Source of the DNA: Brienomyrus brachyistius
Lineage: Eukaryota; Chordata; Actinopteri; Osteoglossiformes; Mormyridae
Direction: 5' to 3'
Assembly: GCF_023856365.1 (NCBI RefSeq)
Contig: NW_026042404.1
Span: 141,501-205,500, forward strand
Length of the DNA stretch: 64,000 nucleotides
Shown: one piece after another, positions 23,900 to 35,770 of the stretch
Numbering within the stretch: position 1 is the first letter of the stretch
How the letters are laid out: the number at the start of each line of letters is the position of its first letter
The notes under the pieces: model-generated
Told to the model about the DNA's origin: nothing
Database searches by the model: none
The model's input: the letters and a program-made list of their open reading frames with translations, nothing else
Translations under genes and position numbers: made by a program

Positions 23900-25510
23900 G
23901 TGCTTCCTCAGATTCATTTTTAAATGTTCTCCAGCTAATTTCCACTATGGCCACGAGTTCTAGTATTTTAAATTAATATTGAAATGGTCATTTGGCTGAA
24001 CAGCATCCCGACCTGTTAGAATCTTATATACCTGGATCATGTCCCCCCATAGTCTCCTTTGCTTGAGGCTAAACAGATTCAGCTCAGCGAACCTCTCCTC
24101 ATAAGACATTCCTCTAAGTGCAGGAATCATTCTAGTCATCCTACGTTGCACCTTTTCCAAGGCAGCAATGTCCTTCTGAAGGTATGGTGACCAAACCTGC
24201 ACACAGTATTCTAGGTGGGATCTTACCAAGGAATTATATAATCGTAGCATCACTTCTCTTGACTTACATCTCTAGGTGTGTGGAGTTTAATCCAACATCC
24301 TTTTGCCTTTTTTTAATGCTTCCCCACACTGGCAAGAGTGGGACATGGAAGTATCAACATACACACCGAGATCTTTCTCGTAATCAGCTACCTTTATTTC
24401 AGTGGAACCCATAAAATATCTGTACTTTACTATATTTACTATATTTCTGCTCCCTGCATGGATTACCTTATATTTATCTATGTTAAATTTCATCTGCCAC
24501 GTATGAGCCCAGTCGCTAATTAAATCCAGATCCTGTTGTAGCCTCTCTGGACATGAGACATGATCTAACATCAATCAGAAGATACCACACCAGCAGATAA
24601 TGATTTCTGGAATAGTAAAGTTAAAGGTTGGCTAATAATACCCCTCATCTCTTTTAAAACTATAGATAAGATGCCATCAGGGCCTTGCGATTTATTTATT
24701 TTGAGCTTAGCTAGGCTTTGTACCACATCAGCCTCAGTTATACATATATTGGTCATAGACATCGTTGTATTTGTACTAAATGGTGGTAAGCTATTCTACT
24801 GTGAACAGCCATTGTAAAATAATCATTAAACTCATTTATATCAATTTCATTTTCAATTATAAGGCCCTTACTATCCTGCAAATGAGTGATTTTCAGCTTT
24901 TAGAGCTCTTTCGGAGTTAAAATATTGGAAGAAACTTTTAACGTCATCCTTATAACTGTTATTAACTAAACCTGTAGACTTAGATACTCCTGCTTTATTT
25001 TGAAATCATTAGTTAATTTCCATTTGTGGAAGAAAGCCCTTTTGCTCCTGACTTTATTCTTAATTTTCGTAGTAAACCACCTGTGACATCGCGTGCTGGA
25101 CGAACAGGCAGGAAGCGAGGAATCAAGGATCCGGGAAACGGAGAGTCGGGAATGAGGGTTTATTGATGAAAACAGGTACCAACAGCGAGAGATTTCAATG
25201 ACAGGACTGGGGAAACAGACTTGAATGTGGACTAAATACACAGGACTACTCAAACTGACAGAAAACAGCTGGTTACAATCGGGGCAGCACACATGGTTAA
25301 TGAGGGGGCGTGGCACACACGAGGATCGTACAAGCAGGTCATGACACCAGCTTGGTTGCAGTTTCCTAGATTTAGTTTTTCTGGAAACGGGTATGAAGTT
25401 CTTTTGCACTTGCAACAATGTGCTTTTAAAAAATTCCCATGCCTCTTCCACAGTATTGCTATTTAACTCCATCCGATTTACAGTTTCTAGTTTCAGTCTC
25501 ATACCATTGA
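23900..25510 (-). mobile_element. CR1/L2-like LINE fragment
   Basis: Minus-strand pieces: linker (about 25500-24966: VEEAWEFFKSTLLQVQKNFI, KNKVRSKRAFFHKWK), early RT (24762-24571: ADVVQSLAKLKINKSQGPDG), then late RT (24574-23960: LQQDLDLISDWAHTWQMKFN, LRLYNSLVRSHLEYCVQVWS). The catalytic YADD/FADD region between the early and late parts is deleted at about 24575. The 3' end is cut at the junction with the neighbouring LINE. The late RT is close to the copy at 61.1-62.1 kb. A solo LTR splits the linker. Confidence 0.8.
25082..25346 (-). mobile_element. Solo LTR (gypsy-type family L) in the LINE
   Basis: On the minus strand it begins TGTCATGACC and ends ...GATGTCACA, with an AATAAA signal inside. 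The flanks CCACC and CCAGC are an imperfect 5-bp duplication, and the LINE protein reads straight across when the LTR is skipped. Related LTRs lie at 34117-34393 and about 60268-60508; all share a GTG(T)GCCACGCCCCCT(G/C)ATT block. Confidence 0.82.
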
Positions 25511-25644
25511 ATTACCCTTCCTAACATTGTATACTTTTGTTTTGGACTTGGTTGAAGACTCAGGCAGCAGGAGTTGCCCCAACGTTGGTATGTCCTTATC
25601 CATAAGGGGGAGTAAACGTTCTGGTTTCCCGACCTTATAGATGA

Positions 25645-26145
25645 AGGAGTTGGGGGATGTTGCCAGTGACCTGCCGGATTCCAGGCAGAACAGGCCTCGC
25701 TATGCCACAGCCCTTCAGAGACTGGGCCTTCCGTGCAGAACCTCTGCATCCAAATTAGACCAGTTGTTTAACAAAACCCTAAAATGGGGTTATTTTTGAC
25801 ATGGAACGGGACTTTGATTCAACAACCCATTACTTAGTTGCGGCAAGTACCCAATATCAAGTATAGCTGCAAAGAATCTGCCAGAGATTTTCAGAGAAGT
25901 TCCCCAGATGCATGGACTGGACTAAGGTGCGTCAGATTAAACAGGAGCCTGGTAAATTCTGTGAGCCCCACGCCAAGTGACTGATGGAAACATACTCCAG
26001 CTACAGTGAGATGGACCCTCCAGCGGACCGAGAGTGGGATTCCCTCTGGGAGCGACAACTCGTGCAGTTGCTGGTGGATGAGCTGCAAACAGACATCAAG
26101 AAGGACTTCCAACCTCACAATCATTTACCAAACCACTTCAGGTAA
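25645..26145 (+). pseudogene. Gag-like fragment of family R
   Basis: The plus frame gives MKELGDVASDLPDSRQNRPR.ATALQRLGL, then after a break IKQEPGKFCEPHAK.LMETYSSYSEMD. Both blocks match the better preserved minus-strand frame at 60.9-61.1 kb. Short helical, capsid-like segments followed by a Q-E-P-G-K turn fit a retroelement Gag, but the family is not identified. Stops at 25795 and 25980 show that it is dead. Confidence 0.5.
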
Positions 26146-26781
26146 CTTGTAAAGATGTAGGTATTGGAGTATTCACACATTCATTTGCAGTGTCCACCTC
26201 CTGTCCGGTAAATTTGGCAGGACAAAATTTGAATAACCTATAGGCCAGACTCATGAATGCGGCTGAACGAGTAAAGGTAGAACAGGTGGCCAATCCTGTT
26301 ATACAGTCCTAGTAGATTGAGAACCACCTGATTGCAACTGTAGTTGGAATCAAGGGCTGAGCAGCATGGTGGCCTGGGGGACAATTATGAAAACACAGAC
26401 CCACTGATATCCTTAAAACCCACAATCAAAAGAGGAGTCAGGATGGCCAGTGACATGTGCTGGCTAAATGGGGACAACAAAGAGAGAACAGAACAAGGCA
26501 GGGAGGGATTCTGACACAGGTGCCATGCTACTTTGTTTAAATATGCTGTAATGTTTTAGTGCAAGCCTTAGACAATGGAATCTCTGAATGACGCCGCAGT
26601 CTGGCTCTTTCTGAAGGTCCTATACTGTAACCGTCCTGAGAAGTTGTTTGCATGCACTTGCTGCCTTGACACTTGTTGATGTGCGTGTGCCCTGCTCGAG
26701 CAGTAAAGGGGAGATCACATGCAGAGCTGATTTTCTGTAGTTCCTTAGAATAAAAATAGAATATTCTCTTCAAATAGGAAC

Positions 26782-27785
26782 ACATGCTGCGTTTGATTAT
26801 TTCACTCCAACTCGGACAAAAACGTCACGAAAAACATCACTTCCCATTAGAAACGCCTCTTTTATGACGTTAATGTCTGACAGAATCTTCTTGTCCGAGT
26901 TGCCCCTGTGACGTAATTTCAACATGGCGGCTTACACACTCAACATTAATTCTATTTTACAAATCCTTAAAAATGTTTATTTTGTTAAATTTATTATTAT
27001 CCCATCCATCCATTTTCCAAACTGCTTATCCTACTGGGTCACGGGGGGTCCGGAGCCTATCCCGGAAGCAATGGGCACGAGGCTGGGAACAACCCAGGAT
27101 GGGGGGCCAGCCCATCGCAGGGCACACTCACACACACCATGCACTCTCACATGCATTCCTACGGGCAATTTAGCAAGTCCAATTAGCCTCAGCATGTTTT
27201 TGGACTGTGGGGGGGAACCGGAGTACCCGGAGGAAACCCCACGACGACATGGGGAGAACATGCAAACTCCACACACATGTGACCCAGGCGGAGATTTGAA
27301 CCTGGGTCCCAGAGGTGTGAGGCAACAGTGCTAACCAGTGCACGACCATACCGCCCATTTATTATTATTATTATTTATAATTATTAGTAATTATTAATGT
27401 AATTGCACGTGTTCGATTTAGAGAATACCATATTGTGACCGTAAACAGTATCCTAACATGCAATATCAGATTTTTACCAGACTTGTTAGTGTTTTTGGTT
27501 TGTTTGTAGTTTGTTTGCCTCTCGAAAAAAGAATATCGCTATGAATGTACTAAAATACTTTATAAAGCTTTTAATGTGGTTTGACTAGTTCCTGTTTCTT
27601 GTTTATTTGTCTGAAATAATAATCTTACTCCATAACTGCTAAAATATAAAGCAACAACACAGCAGCGTATTCATGGAGGCAGCCATGTTTGTTCCGAGTT
27701 GTGCTAGCTTGAACGGGAGATTGTTGGATGTGATGTCACCCAATTTGGAATTTCCAAGTTCCGAGAGAAAAACGAACGCACCACA
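26782..27785. mobile_element. Insert in family R with terminal inverted-repeat-like ends
   Basis: The left end GCTGCGTTTGATTATTTCACTCCAA and the reverse of the right end (GGTGCGTTCGTTTTTCTC) are imperfect inverted repeats, similar to TGCGTTC-type fish MITEs. The insert contains no transposase but itself carries a SINE (27001-27356). The target duplication is unclear. Confidence 0.45.
27001..27356 (-). mobile_element. SINE family S1 with target duplication
   Basis: Full-length S1 in reverse: CCATCCATCCATTTTCC tail first, head CATACCGCCC last. ATTTATTATTAT occurs on both sides (26989-27000 and from 27357), a 12-bp duplication in an ATT-rich target. Confidence 0.9.
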
Positions 27786-28299
27786 AGACTCTGGCTGGAA
27801 ATTTCTACAATAGAGCCATTTAGTTATTTCTAGAAAAATATTTAGAGCCAATGACCTGATGTCATTGTAACACAGGTCACTGTCCGTGGTGCTGAATTCT
27901 CTACTTGATGGGCTGGTGCTGAATGAATATGACAGCTGGCCAACATGTCTGTGTGCTTCCACTGACTGGCACCCAGACATATAATGACTTTTAACAATGA
28001 GGAGGGAAACGTCCAGACAGGAAATTAGTCAACAGTAATTAGTAATCACATATAGTTCTCATTTATCATGATGTAAAATTCAAAAACCTTTTTTTTAAAT
28101 TATTAAGGGATAAATGTAATTGAGTTTTAATGTATCCTTTCCGCTCTTAAAATCGCTAATTATTTCTGACTATTAATCTGCACATTTTAATAATTTCATT
28201 AATATTACCTAATTGGTTTGTCTTTTTTATTAAATTTTAAAACTAGCTGTACAATTGTTGATGTTGTTGCTGTTCTGAATGTCATTGGCCTGTTGCCTT

Positions 28300-29370
28300 A
28301 CGTCTGTCTAAACATGAGTGAGGGGATGGATGCACTATTCTATGGGGGCCTCTGTAGAGAATAAATGATCCTAATTTTATATTGAGAGAGATGGTTAATT
28401 CCTTTTTAATCCATACTGCGTTCAGAGCCCCTGTTCTGCCGTTGATCACTGCTGCATATCATCCCCAAACCAATGGCCTGGATGAGAAAACGAATGATGA
28501 CATAAAATGGTAAGTCTGTTTTTGAGGTTGTTTTAGAACTGTGTGAGACAGGCTCTATTCTTTTAACATTACATCAGGAATTACTGATATTATTGACAAT
28601 CAATCCCTTAATATACAGTATCTCACAAAAGTGAGTACACCCCACACATTTTTGTAAATATTTTATTATATCTTTTCAAGGGACAACGTTAAAGATATGA
28701 AACTCTGATAGAATGTAAAGTAATCAGTGTACAGCTTGTATAATGGTGTAAATTTGATGTCCCCTCAAAATAACTCAACACACAGCCATTAATGTCTGAA
28801 CTGCTGGCAACAAAAGTGAGATTAAAAATGATTTGTGGCAAGATCGGATCATGTGTGTTGAAGAGTTTCTTATGACTGACAAGTAGTTATTTAAAAACAT
28901 ATCTTGAAACAGCAAATTACATTGTTCTTAATGCTTTTAGAAAATGACTCTTTATAATGATCTGTGAATAATAATAATTTGCTATGAATGTTTTTCCACT
29001 TCAGCTTTCCACAATTATTCTTCCCGATGAGAAAAGCTACGGCACGTTTTTTGATGAAAAAAATAAAGTAGTTGAGACAATAAGCAACAACAGCTGAAAA
29101 CATCTCCTAGTCACAGGAAAAACAGAAGCAGGCATGTGGTAAACGAATACAAAAGAGGTACCAAAGCACAGTTTATCATGTTGGAGATGAGGCGCTTCTG
29201 TTCAACATGAGGAAGCGGGGACGGAAAGGAGGAAGAACGGAACCGGATTTTACCGGACCTTATGTCATCCAGGCAATATGTGGCAAGCTGGTTACACTGT
29301 CTAATTCTGAAGGGGCAACTTTAAAGAACAAATACAATGTAAACCACATACAGAAGGAGCCAAACTGATG
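28300..29370 (+). pseudogene. Ty3/gypsy-like integrase pieces
   Basis: 28365-28510 reads REMVNSFLIHTAFRAPVL, then AYHPQTNGLDEKTND, the conserved HPQTNG segment of the integrase core that holds the last catalytic Glu. After a break and a Tc1 fragment, 29184-29367 reads VGDEALLFNMRKRGRKGG, TEPDFTGPYVIQAI and NKYNVNHIQKEPN, the GPY-type C-terminal domain. The pieces are out of continuity and the catalytic Asp residues are not seen, so this is a remnant. It lies downstream of the family R gag-like piece and is probably part of the same old element. Confidence 0.65.
28613..28830 (+). mobile_element. Tc1-like element, left end only
   Basis: ACAGTATCTCACAAAAGTGAG, followed by ACACCCCACACATTTTTGTA and ending near GGCAACAAAAGTGAG, is the left inverted-repeat region of a widespread Tc1-like family (recognised from memory). 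Transposase and right end are absent. Confidence 0.7.
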
Positions 29371-29455
29371 TCCCAAGTCAGGAATCACACAAGGTGCCAG
29401 AAGAGTATAAGACCAGTAAACCTCCCTCTAGCGCAGAGCTTCTGACAATCGAGAA

Positions 29456-30200
29456 GGATGCTGACAGTTGAAAAAAAACTCATGTCTGTGTGTTATGAAA
29501 GAATATCAATAAATGTTTCCGAAAGGGGATGACTCATTTGGTAATTATTTACGGCTTATGTTATGGCTGCCAATTTACAGTCTTTACTGAAGTCTGACTT
29601 CTTTTGAGTCACCTTTAATATAGATTGGACACTCTCTATGCAATGTGCAATACTTACATAGATGGTAAATGTTTACCTGCTTGCACAGATGGATGATTAG
29701 GTAATTAGTGTAAGTGTGTGTGTGTGTTCAATCGCATGTATGTCCAAGGTCCATAGTAAATAATATACACTGATCAAGAGATGCCCGAAAGTGGATAAAA
29801 GAGGACATTAGTGGGTGTATCACTTAGTGTAACGCGTGCAGGAAAATGAGCAGGACTGCAAGCCATATAATGACCCTTGTCTAGCTCTTAATACAGTATG
29901 CATACAGTGATGTATCTACAATGGACAGCTACTATGAGCAGATAGCACAGTACAGGTGCTTATAAGATCTGTATGCTATTTCCATCCATCCATCCATTGT
30001 CCAAACCGCTTATCCTACTGGGTCGTGGGGGGTCTGGAGCCTATCCCGGAAGCAATGGGCACGAGGCAGGGAACAACCCAGGATGGGGAGCCAGCCCATC
30101 ACAGGGCACACTCACACACTATTCACTCATACATGCATACCTACGGGCAATTTAGTAACTCCAGTTAGCCTCAGCATATTCTCAGCATATTCTTGGACTG
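29456..30200 (+). repeat. Left arm of a large inverted duplication
   Basis: From GGATGCTGACAGTTG onward this segment matches in reverse 31378-32107, including single-copy-looking sequence, a GT/CA run and the S1 SINE at its inner edge. The match ends inside the SINE. Arm length is about 0.73 kb and the spacer about 1.1-1.2 kb. Confidence 0.88.
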
Positions 30201-30331
30201 CGGGAGGAAACCCCACGACGACATGGGGAGAACATGCAAACTCCACACCCATGTGACCCAGGCAGAGACTCGAACCCGGGTCCCAGAGGTGTGAGGCAAC
30301 AGTGCTAACCACTGCACCACCATGCCGCCCC
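29983..30331 (-). mobile_element. SINE family S1 in the left arm
   Basis: Flanked by CTGTATGCTATTTC on both sides (29969-29982 and 30332-30345), an exact 14-bp duplication. The body has a short internal duplication (CAGCATATTCT) and a small deletion in the CCTCCGGGTACTCC region. Confidence 0.92.
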
Positions 30332-30345
30332 CTGTATGCTATTTC

Positions 30346-31345
30346 ATTCTATAAAAAGAAACTTACTGTACTGTACAATAAAGTATTTCACCACTGCTTC
30401 TTCCTCAGCTCCCACTGTTTGCTAGCACATGCATCTTTTGATTTCTTAGTGCAATCTGTGCTTTATTTTTTTTTTGTGAAATGTAAGTGCAGTATCTGTT
30501 TATTAAGTGCTGTGGTTTAATATGTACATTATTATTTCAGTACTGTGTATACTGTCCTTAATGTCTTGCCTCTCTCGTATAACTTGAGATACGCCCAAAT
30601 TGACTTGCAACAAGTGGTCCTGGTTCCAAATGCGGAAGGCGATGGATACCTGTATTTTATATGCTGTAGTGTGCTGGGTGTCAGACATTGCAATGCACCT
30701 TGCTTTGATCTTGACCTGTTAGATCAGAGGGAGGTAATCTTATCCAGAAAGGGCCACTGTGTATGATGGTTTTCACTGCAACTCTCTTAACAGCGAACCT
30801 AACAGTTATCCCAATACCTTGATCTTGCTAGCATATTTAAATGTGTACCTATTCAGGAATAGAGTGGTGAAGGCATTCAGAGGAGGACTGATGATTATCA
30901 GAGGGAACAAAGGGGCTGGGTACTTGTCAGTATCCAGTAGAACCACCAGACTCCTACACTGAATGGTTCTGGATGTGGCACAGACGTTAATCCCTCTGTA
31001 TTAGGGGATCCGTCTCCAGTTTGTACTCTTCTAGTTAATAGGTAGATTATCAGGCAGTTTTTCACCCTAGTCCAGTACTCATTGACAGCCTAATACACCG
31101 TGTTTCAGTTTGTCTTGATAGTCAATACATGTCACAGGATGTACATTACTCTGATGGGCAGGCCCTCTTACATATGATGGAAATTGCAATACCTACTTTT
31201 GGCCACGAGATGGCAGCAAGAAAATAGAAAAATTATTTTCCCACGGTCTACTAGCAGCTTTTAGATGTTAATTCTTCATAAAAATAATTTGACTTGATCC
31301 AATGTATTTTTAATACAAACAATTACCACACAAAGCTGCTAGTTT
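30346..31345. other. Spacer between inverted arms; no gene seen
   Basis: Several short open frames (30302-30962) do not match anything I know. No repeat was identified. Confidence 0.35.
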
Positions 31346-32107
31346 CCTCCGGTTTCCCCCCACAGTCCAAAAACATGCTGAGGCTAATTGGAGTAGCTAA
31401 ATTGCCCGTAGGTGTGCATGTGTGAGTGAATGGTGTGTGAGTGTGAGCTGTGATGGGCTGGCCCCCCATCCTGGGTTCTTCCCTGCCTCGTGCCCATTGA
31501 TTCCGGGATAGACTCCGGACCCCCTGTGACCCAGTAGGATAAGCGGTTTGGACAATGGATGGATGGAAATAGCATACAGATTAAGCACCTGTACTGTGCT
31601 ATCTGCTTATAGTAGCTGTCCATTGTAGATACATCACTGTATGCATACTGTATTAAGAGCTAGATAAGGACAGTGGGTCATTATATGGCTTGCAGTCCTG
31701 CTCATTTTCCTGCACCCGTTACACTAAGTGATACACCCACTAATGTCCTCTTTCATCCACTTTCAGGCATCTCTTGATCAGTGTATATTACTTACTATGG
31801 ACCTTGGACATACATGCGATTGGACACACACACACACACACACACACTTACACTAATTACCTAATCAACCATCTGTGCAAGCAAGTAAACATGTACCATC
31901 TATATAAGTATTGTACATAGCATAGAGAGTGTCCAATCTATATTAAAGGTGACTCGAAAGAAGTCAGACTTTAGTAAAGACTGTAAATTTCTCAGCCATA
32001 ACATAAGCCGTAAATAATTACCAAATGAGTCATCCCCTTTCGGAAACATTTATTGATATTCTTTCATAACACACAGACATGAGTTTTTTTTCAACTGTCA
32101 GCATCCG
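31346..32107 (-). repeat. Right arm of the inverted duplication, with truncated S1 SINE
   Basis: It begins in the middle of an S1 SINE (CCTCCGGTTTCCCC, plus orientation, 31346-31565), followed by one copy of the SINE's target site (GAAATAGCATACAG). It then mirrors the left arm out to 32107. A (CA)n run at about 31827-31850 corresponds to the GT run of the left arm. Confidence 0.88.
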
Positions 32108-32584
32108 ATCCAAACGGGATTCCCATTTCCTTTCTGTGGGATCCAACAGAACACGGGCTGACCATCAGTCAACATGTCTTCAACCGTGCAGGACAGGACC
32201 CAGTCCAGGCCAAACCTCACGGTGCTGGTGTTAATAAAAAAAATGTAAGGAACATGCAGCTGCAGCTCACACACAAACACAGTCCACAGCATCCAGAAAA
32301 AGGTCAGGCCTTTTTCTTCTTTAGCTGACTCCGCCCAGACCTCGCCCCCTTTCTGGGCGCCTCGCACTATGCCTTTGAACTGGCCCTGCAGCTTGGCCCG
32401 TTTCCTGTTTCCCAATGCAAGTCATAAGATTCACCCGTAAATGATATTTTGAATCGGAACGATATTTATTACTATTGTTTAGATTAAATATATAACGGTT
32501 TAATGATTGAATATAACTTGATATTGTTGTTTGTGTTGTTTAGTTTGAGGTTCTAGTTTCTGTCTTTATCCGCTTTCGTTTCAG
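32108..32584. other. No gene recognised upstream of the tbxt exons
   Basis: A 105-residue minus-strand frame (32098-32415) matches nothing I know. No T-box exon was found here or in the upstream part of the window. Confidence 0.35.
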
Positions 32585-32873
32585 TAGGCAGCTGGTTCAT
32601 CCCAGGCTCAGGGTCTCTCTGCTCTTCATCAAACCCACACCCCCAGTTTGGGAGCACCCTCTCCCTCTCCTCCCCCCACGGCTGTGACTGTTACTCCTCC
32701 TTGAGGAGTAACTGCTCCGCCCCCTATCCCAGCCCCTATACCCACAGGAGTGCATCACCCAGTGAGCCGCCGCCCTGCCTGTCCCCTCACACAAGCACAC
32801 ACTGAAATCATGGTCCTAAGCTCTCTGTGTGGGTCACCACGATAGTACAGCACACCGACGATTACCCTCTGAC

Positions 32874-32935
32874 TGAATCAGAATCAGCTTTATTTGGCCA
32901 AGTATGTTCACACATATTGGGAATAGTTAGACATT
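32874..32935 (+). repeat. LINE-tail-like repeat in the tbxt intron
   Basis: A TCAGAATCAGCTTTATTTGG stretch resembles a sequence common in fish genomes at LINE 3' ends. Only this short part is seen. Confidence 0.35.
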
Positions 32936-34116
32936 TAATCAAAATAATTAAGACAAGACATAAACATACAGTTCTGTTGATATGCGACGCATATAACCTC
33001 TGCATTCACAGCACTGCTTCAGTTATCGAAGAGCAAATTTCCAAAACTCACTCAGTCCGATAACCTAAAGTAATAAGTCATAATCCTCTTCATACGTTGC
33101 AGTAATGGGAATGAAATCTCACTCAGTGTTTATGTAATGGAGCAATGGAATTTCGTGAAATTTCCAAAAGTCCACAGAAATATTTAGAAAAACATTCCTG
33201 CAGACTGAGTTTTTGATATTTGCTTTTCAATTAACACAATTTTCTTCAGTCTGAGGTTTAACAGAATTCAGCCATATGCTGTTCAAAAAAAACTACACAG
33301 AACAAAAACAGAATGGACTTTACATCTGTCTGAAAGGAAAGTTGACACAGGCTGCAGCAGTGAACAAATCAATCAATGTATTAAAGTTAGGCATTAAGTA
33401 ACTGGAGGCAGTATATACATAACATGATAACATGCCTTTTCTGTATTGACCATATTAAGGACGCTGTAACACTGCCCACCACATACCTGCTTCATTTATT
33501 GTTTTATACTTGCAGCTGCTTATTCAGACAGCTCGTCTACCTGTCTGTCCATGTTGCCCTCCCATGACAACTGGTCCAGCCTACAGGTGCCGTCCCATTC
33601 CGGCATGTTACCCATGAGTCATAGCGGCACCTCCGGGAGCAGCTCCAGGTGAGCCCGTGCCTCCCCTCCCCCACCTGTCCCCATGCTGAGTCTCGGGCCC
33701 CCGTCTTCCCTCTTGTTCTCGCCTATACCCACATCCTGGCCTGTGTCTGCATCGTCTCACCTCGTTAACAGGACTTTCGCCTTCTTCTGTCCTGATCCAT
33801 TCAGGCCCATCATTCTGGGACATGCTTTGATTTATTTCGCCATAGTTACTCTTTGTTTTCCTTTGTACTTTGCACTCTACAAGTAAAATGAATAAAAAAT
33901 AGGCATTATTTTGATATTGTTTTAGTACAGTGACACTAGTATATTTGTTGTTGTTTCCAGGCAACACTGCATGCTGATTTAACGTCTTTCCTTAATCTCC
34001 ACCCCATTGCTCACACACAGCCAGTATCCCAGTTTGTGGTCAATGAGCTCCTCCTCACTCACCCCAGTCTCCTAGTCCAGTGGAATGTCCAACAGCTTGG
34101 GCTCTCAGTTCCTGCG

Positions 34117-34393
34117 TGTCATGCCCGGCTCGTCCGCTCCTCCTGTGTGCCACGCCCCCTGATTACCCACGTGTTTTCTCCCGATTTGTACCCAGCTGTA
34201 TCTAGTTAATTTGCTCAGTCCTGTGTATTTCAGTCCGTGTCTTACCTGAGTCCAGTGTCTGTCATTGATGTTTGTATGCGTGAGATGTTTCCCCGTCCGC
34301 GCTTCCTAATTAAACTCCCGTTTTTGCCTGTCCGCTTGCTCCTTGCACGCCTTGCCCGCACGATCGCCTGCCTGCTTGTACCCGATCGTGACA
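34117..34393 (+). mobile_element. Solo LTR (family L) in the last tbxt exon
   Basis: It begins TGTCATGCCCGG and ends CGATCGTGACA, with an ATTAAA signal near 34310. CTGCG flanks it on both sides (34112-34116 and 34394-34398), an exact 5-bp duplication. The tbxt protein continues in frame if the LTR and one CTGCG are skipped, so the insertion came into an otherwise readable exon. Confidence 0.95.
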
Positions 34394-34573
34394 CTGCGCA
34401 GCTCTACAACTCATTACCCAGGGCTCTCGCACCCGGCCACAGTGCCCCTCTCAGGCTCCCCGCTGTATGACAGCACTGCCCCATCGGAAGTTCATGAAGC
34501 CTCACAGTACGACGCCTCTCCCCACGCGCGCTTAGCCACCACCGGGACTCCCATCACTCCTCCTTCCCTGTAG

Positions 34574-35770
34574 GGCGGCGCACTTCCATTATTATTACAG
34601 TTTCTACTGTCACTCTGTTGCTTTTCCTGGTGCTGGACTTTTGACAGATAAATACATTATTTGTTGCATTCAGTGACAAAAGATTGGTCTGTTTAACACC
34701 CTCAGTCTCCACCCTATGAGCCCCTTGTTGGCGGCAGAATCAGGAAGATGTCGGAGAAAGCAGAGGTAAAGTGAATAGTCACCTCGACAATAATGTGGAA
34801 ACCGCTAATGGTGATCATGCCTGTGTGGGTGAAATGGATCACCACAGTATAAGCGGATGATGATTATAGACGATTTTTCCCTTTTTCTTTATGTCTGTTT
34901 ACCATCTAATAGGCATTTTTTTTCTTTGGGATGCGTCTAGGTCAGATACGACCAAAATATTTTTCTCATTTCAGAAGTGAAAAAAAATATTGCTCTCAGA
35001 TTCTGTTCAGTTGTAGTTTTTTAAAATAATGTACCTTGATTTGTGTTTGTTTAAAATGCCATTACCTGTTGCTTACTGGGCCGCTGAAAATGTCTGGCCC
35101 AGCTAAATTTCTTGGTTTAAAAATCTGGCCCAACTACTTTCCAGACCTGGACTAGCCCTACTGAATCATACACTAATGTTATTCTGTTATGTGGGCTGTT
35201 GTGATAGGGAGATTTGCTGGATGCTGCACGACGGGTGGTGTCCCTGCTGCAGAATGCCCTGTCTGAAGCAGCACCTAGAGACAGTGAGGGTTGTTGTTAT
35301 CACCTTAATATTGTATATACGCAATCTGTTATTTCTTAACTAATATAATTGTAAGGTATTCTTCTAATATATTGTGCACAGCCAACAAAAAAGAGAAAAA
35401 TGCAAAACCAAAGGAAGGCTTTCTTTTCTCTTAAAAGTCTTTTTTCTAAACCAACTGAGAGTCAGTTAGAGGGGTGTTCATTATCAGTATTGTTGCTGGC
35501 ATTTCTGAAAATGTGCCAATTTTAGTCAAGTGGCTACTTTTCAAATGCAGTCCCTGGCCAAGATGAAGAAAGTTCATGAAGACTACATGATAATATTAAG
35601 CACTGACATAACAAACAACATTTTTTACATGCAAAATATACAGGAAATATACACTGCAACAGGCTAGGATAGACAAATAACCAAATACACTTGCAAGCCT
35701 GACCACTTTAGACCCCAGATTAGAAAATTGGTGAATGAGCATATATTTTTTCCAAGTTTTGTTTTGCTTT
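34574..35770. other. tbxt 3' flank; no further gene recognised
   Basis: The tbxt 3' UTR is probably near 34574-34670 (ATAAATAC at about 34650). A short ATG frame with a GTAAAG donor at 34748-34768 and an exon-like stretch at 35205-35285 (DLLDAARRVVSLLQNALSEA) are noted but not assigned. Confidence 0.3.

Larger units (their letters stand above)
26148..28300 (+). repeat. Family R copy: segments C, B and D, split by a 1-kb insert
   Basis: 26148-26530 matches 7.87-8.37 kb in reverse (C). 26535-26781 and 27786-28080 match 7.55-7.87 kb in reverse and 10.87-11.33 kb directly (B). The B segment is interrupted exactly between AGGAAC and CTCTGGCTGG. With the gag-like fragment before it and integrase pieces after it, all on the plus strand, this is the longest family R copy in the window. 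Confidence 0.75.
32585..34573 (+). pseudogene. tbxt: Brachyury (T-box factor T) C-terminal exons, disrupted
   Basis: Brachyury is a nuclear T-box transcription factor for notochord and mesoderm. Three consecutive 3' exons are present with good splice sites and matching phases. 32585-32761 includes SAPYPSPYTHR. 33516-33648 includes CLSMLPSHDNWSSLQVPSHS. 34021-34573 starts QYPSLWSMSSSSLTPVS and, past the insert, ends SGSPLYDSTAPSEVHEASQ and TPITPPSL. These are the proline/serine-rich transactivation segments of vertebrate T in order. Lesions: TAG at 34073-34075, a 277-bp LTR at 34117-34393 cutting the exon after FLR, and Trp-to-Gly in the terminal (W)TPITPPS motif. The DNA-binding T-box exons are not in the window. 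With splice sites kept, this looks like a decayed gene duplicate rather than a processed copy. A 5' part outside the window, or a truncated but expressed gene, cannot be excluded. Confidence 0.9.

Noticed and set aside
32098..32415. 105-residue minus-strand frame next to the inverted duplication
   Set aside because: No recognisable domain, low support, partly within the duplicated arm edge.
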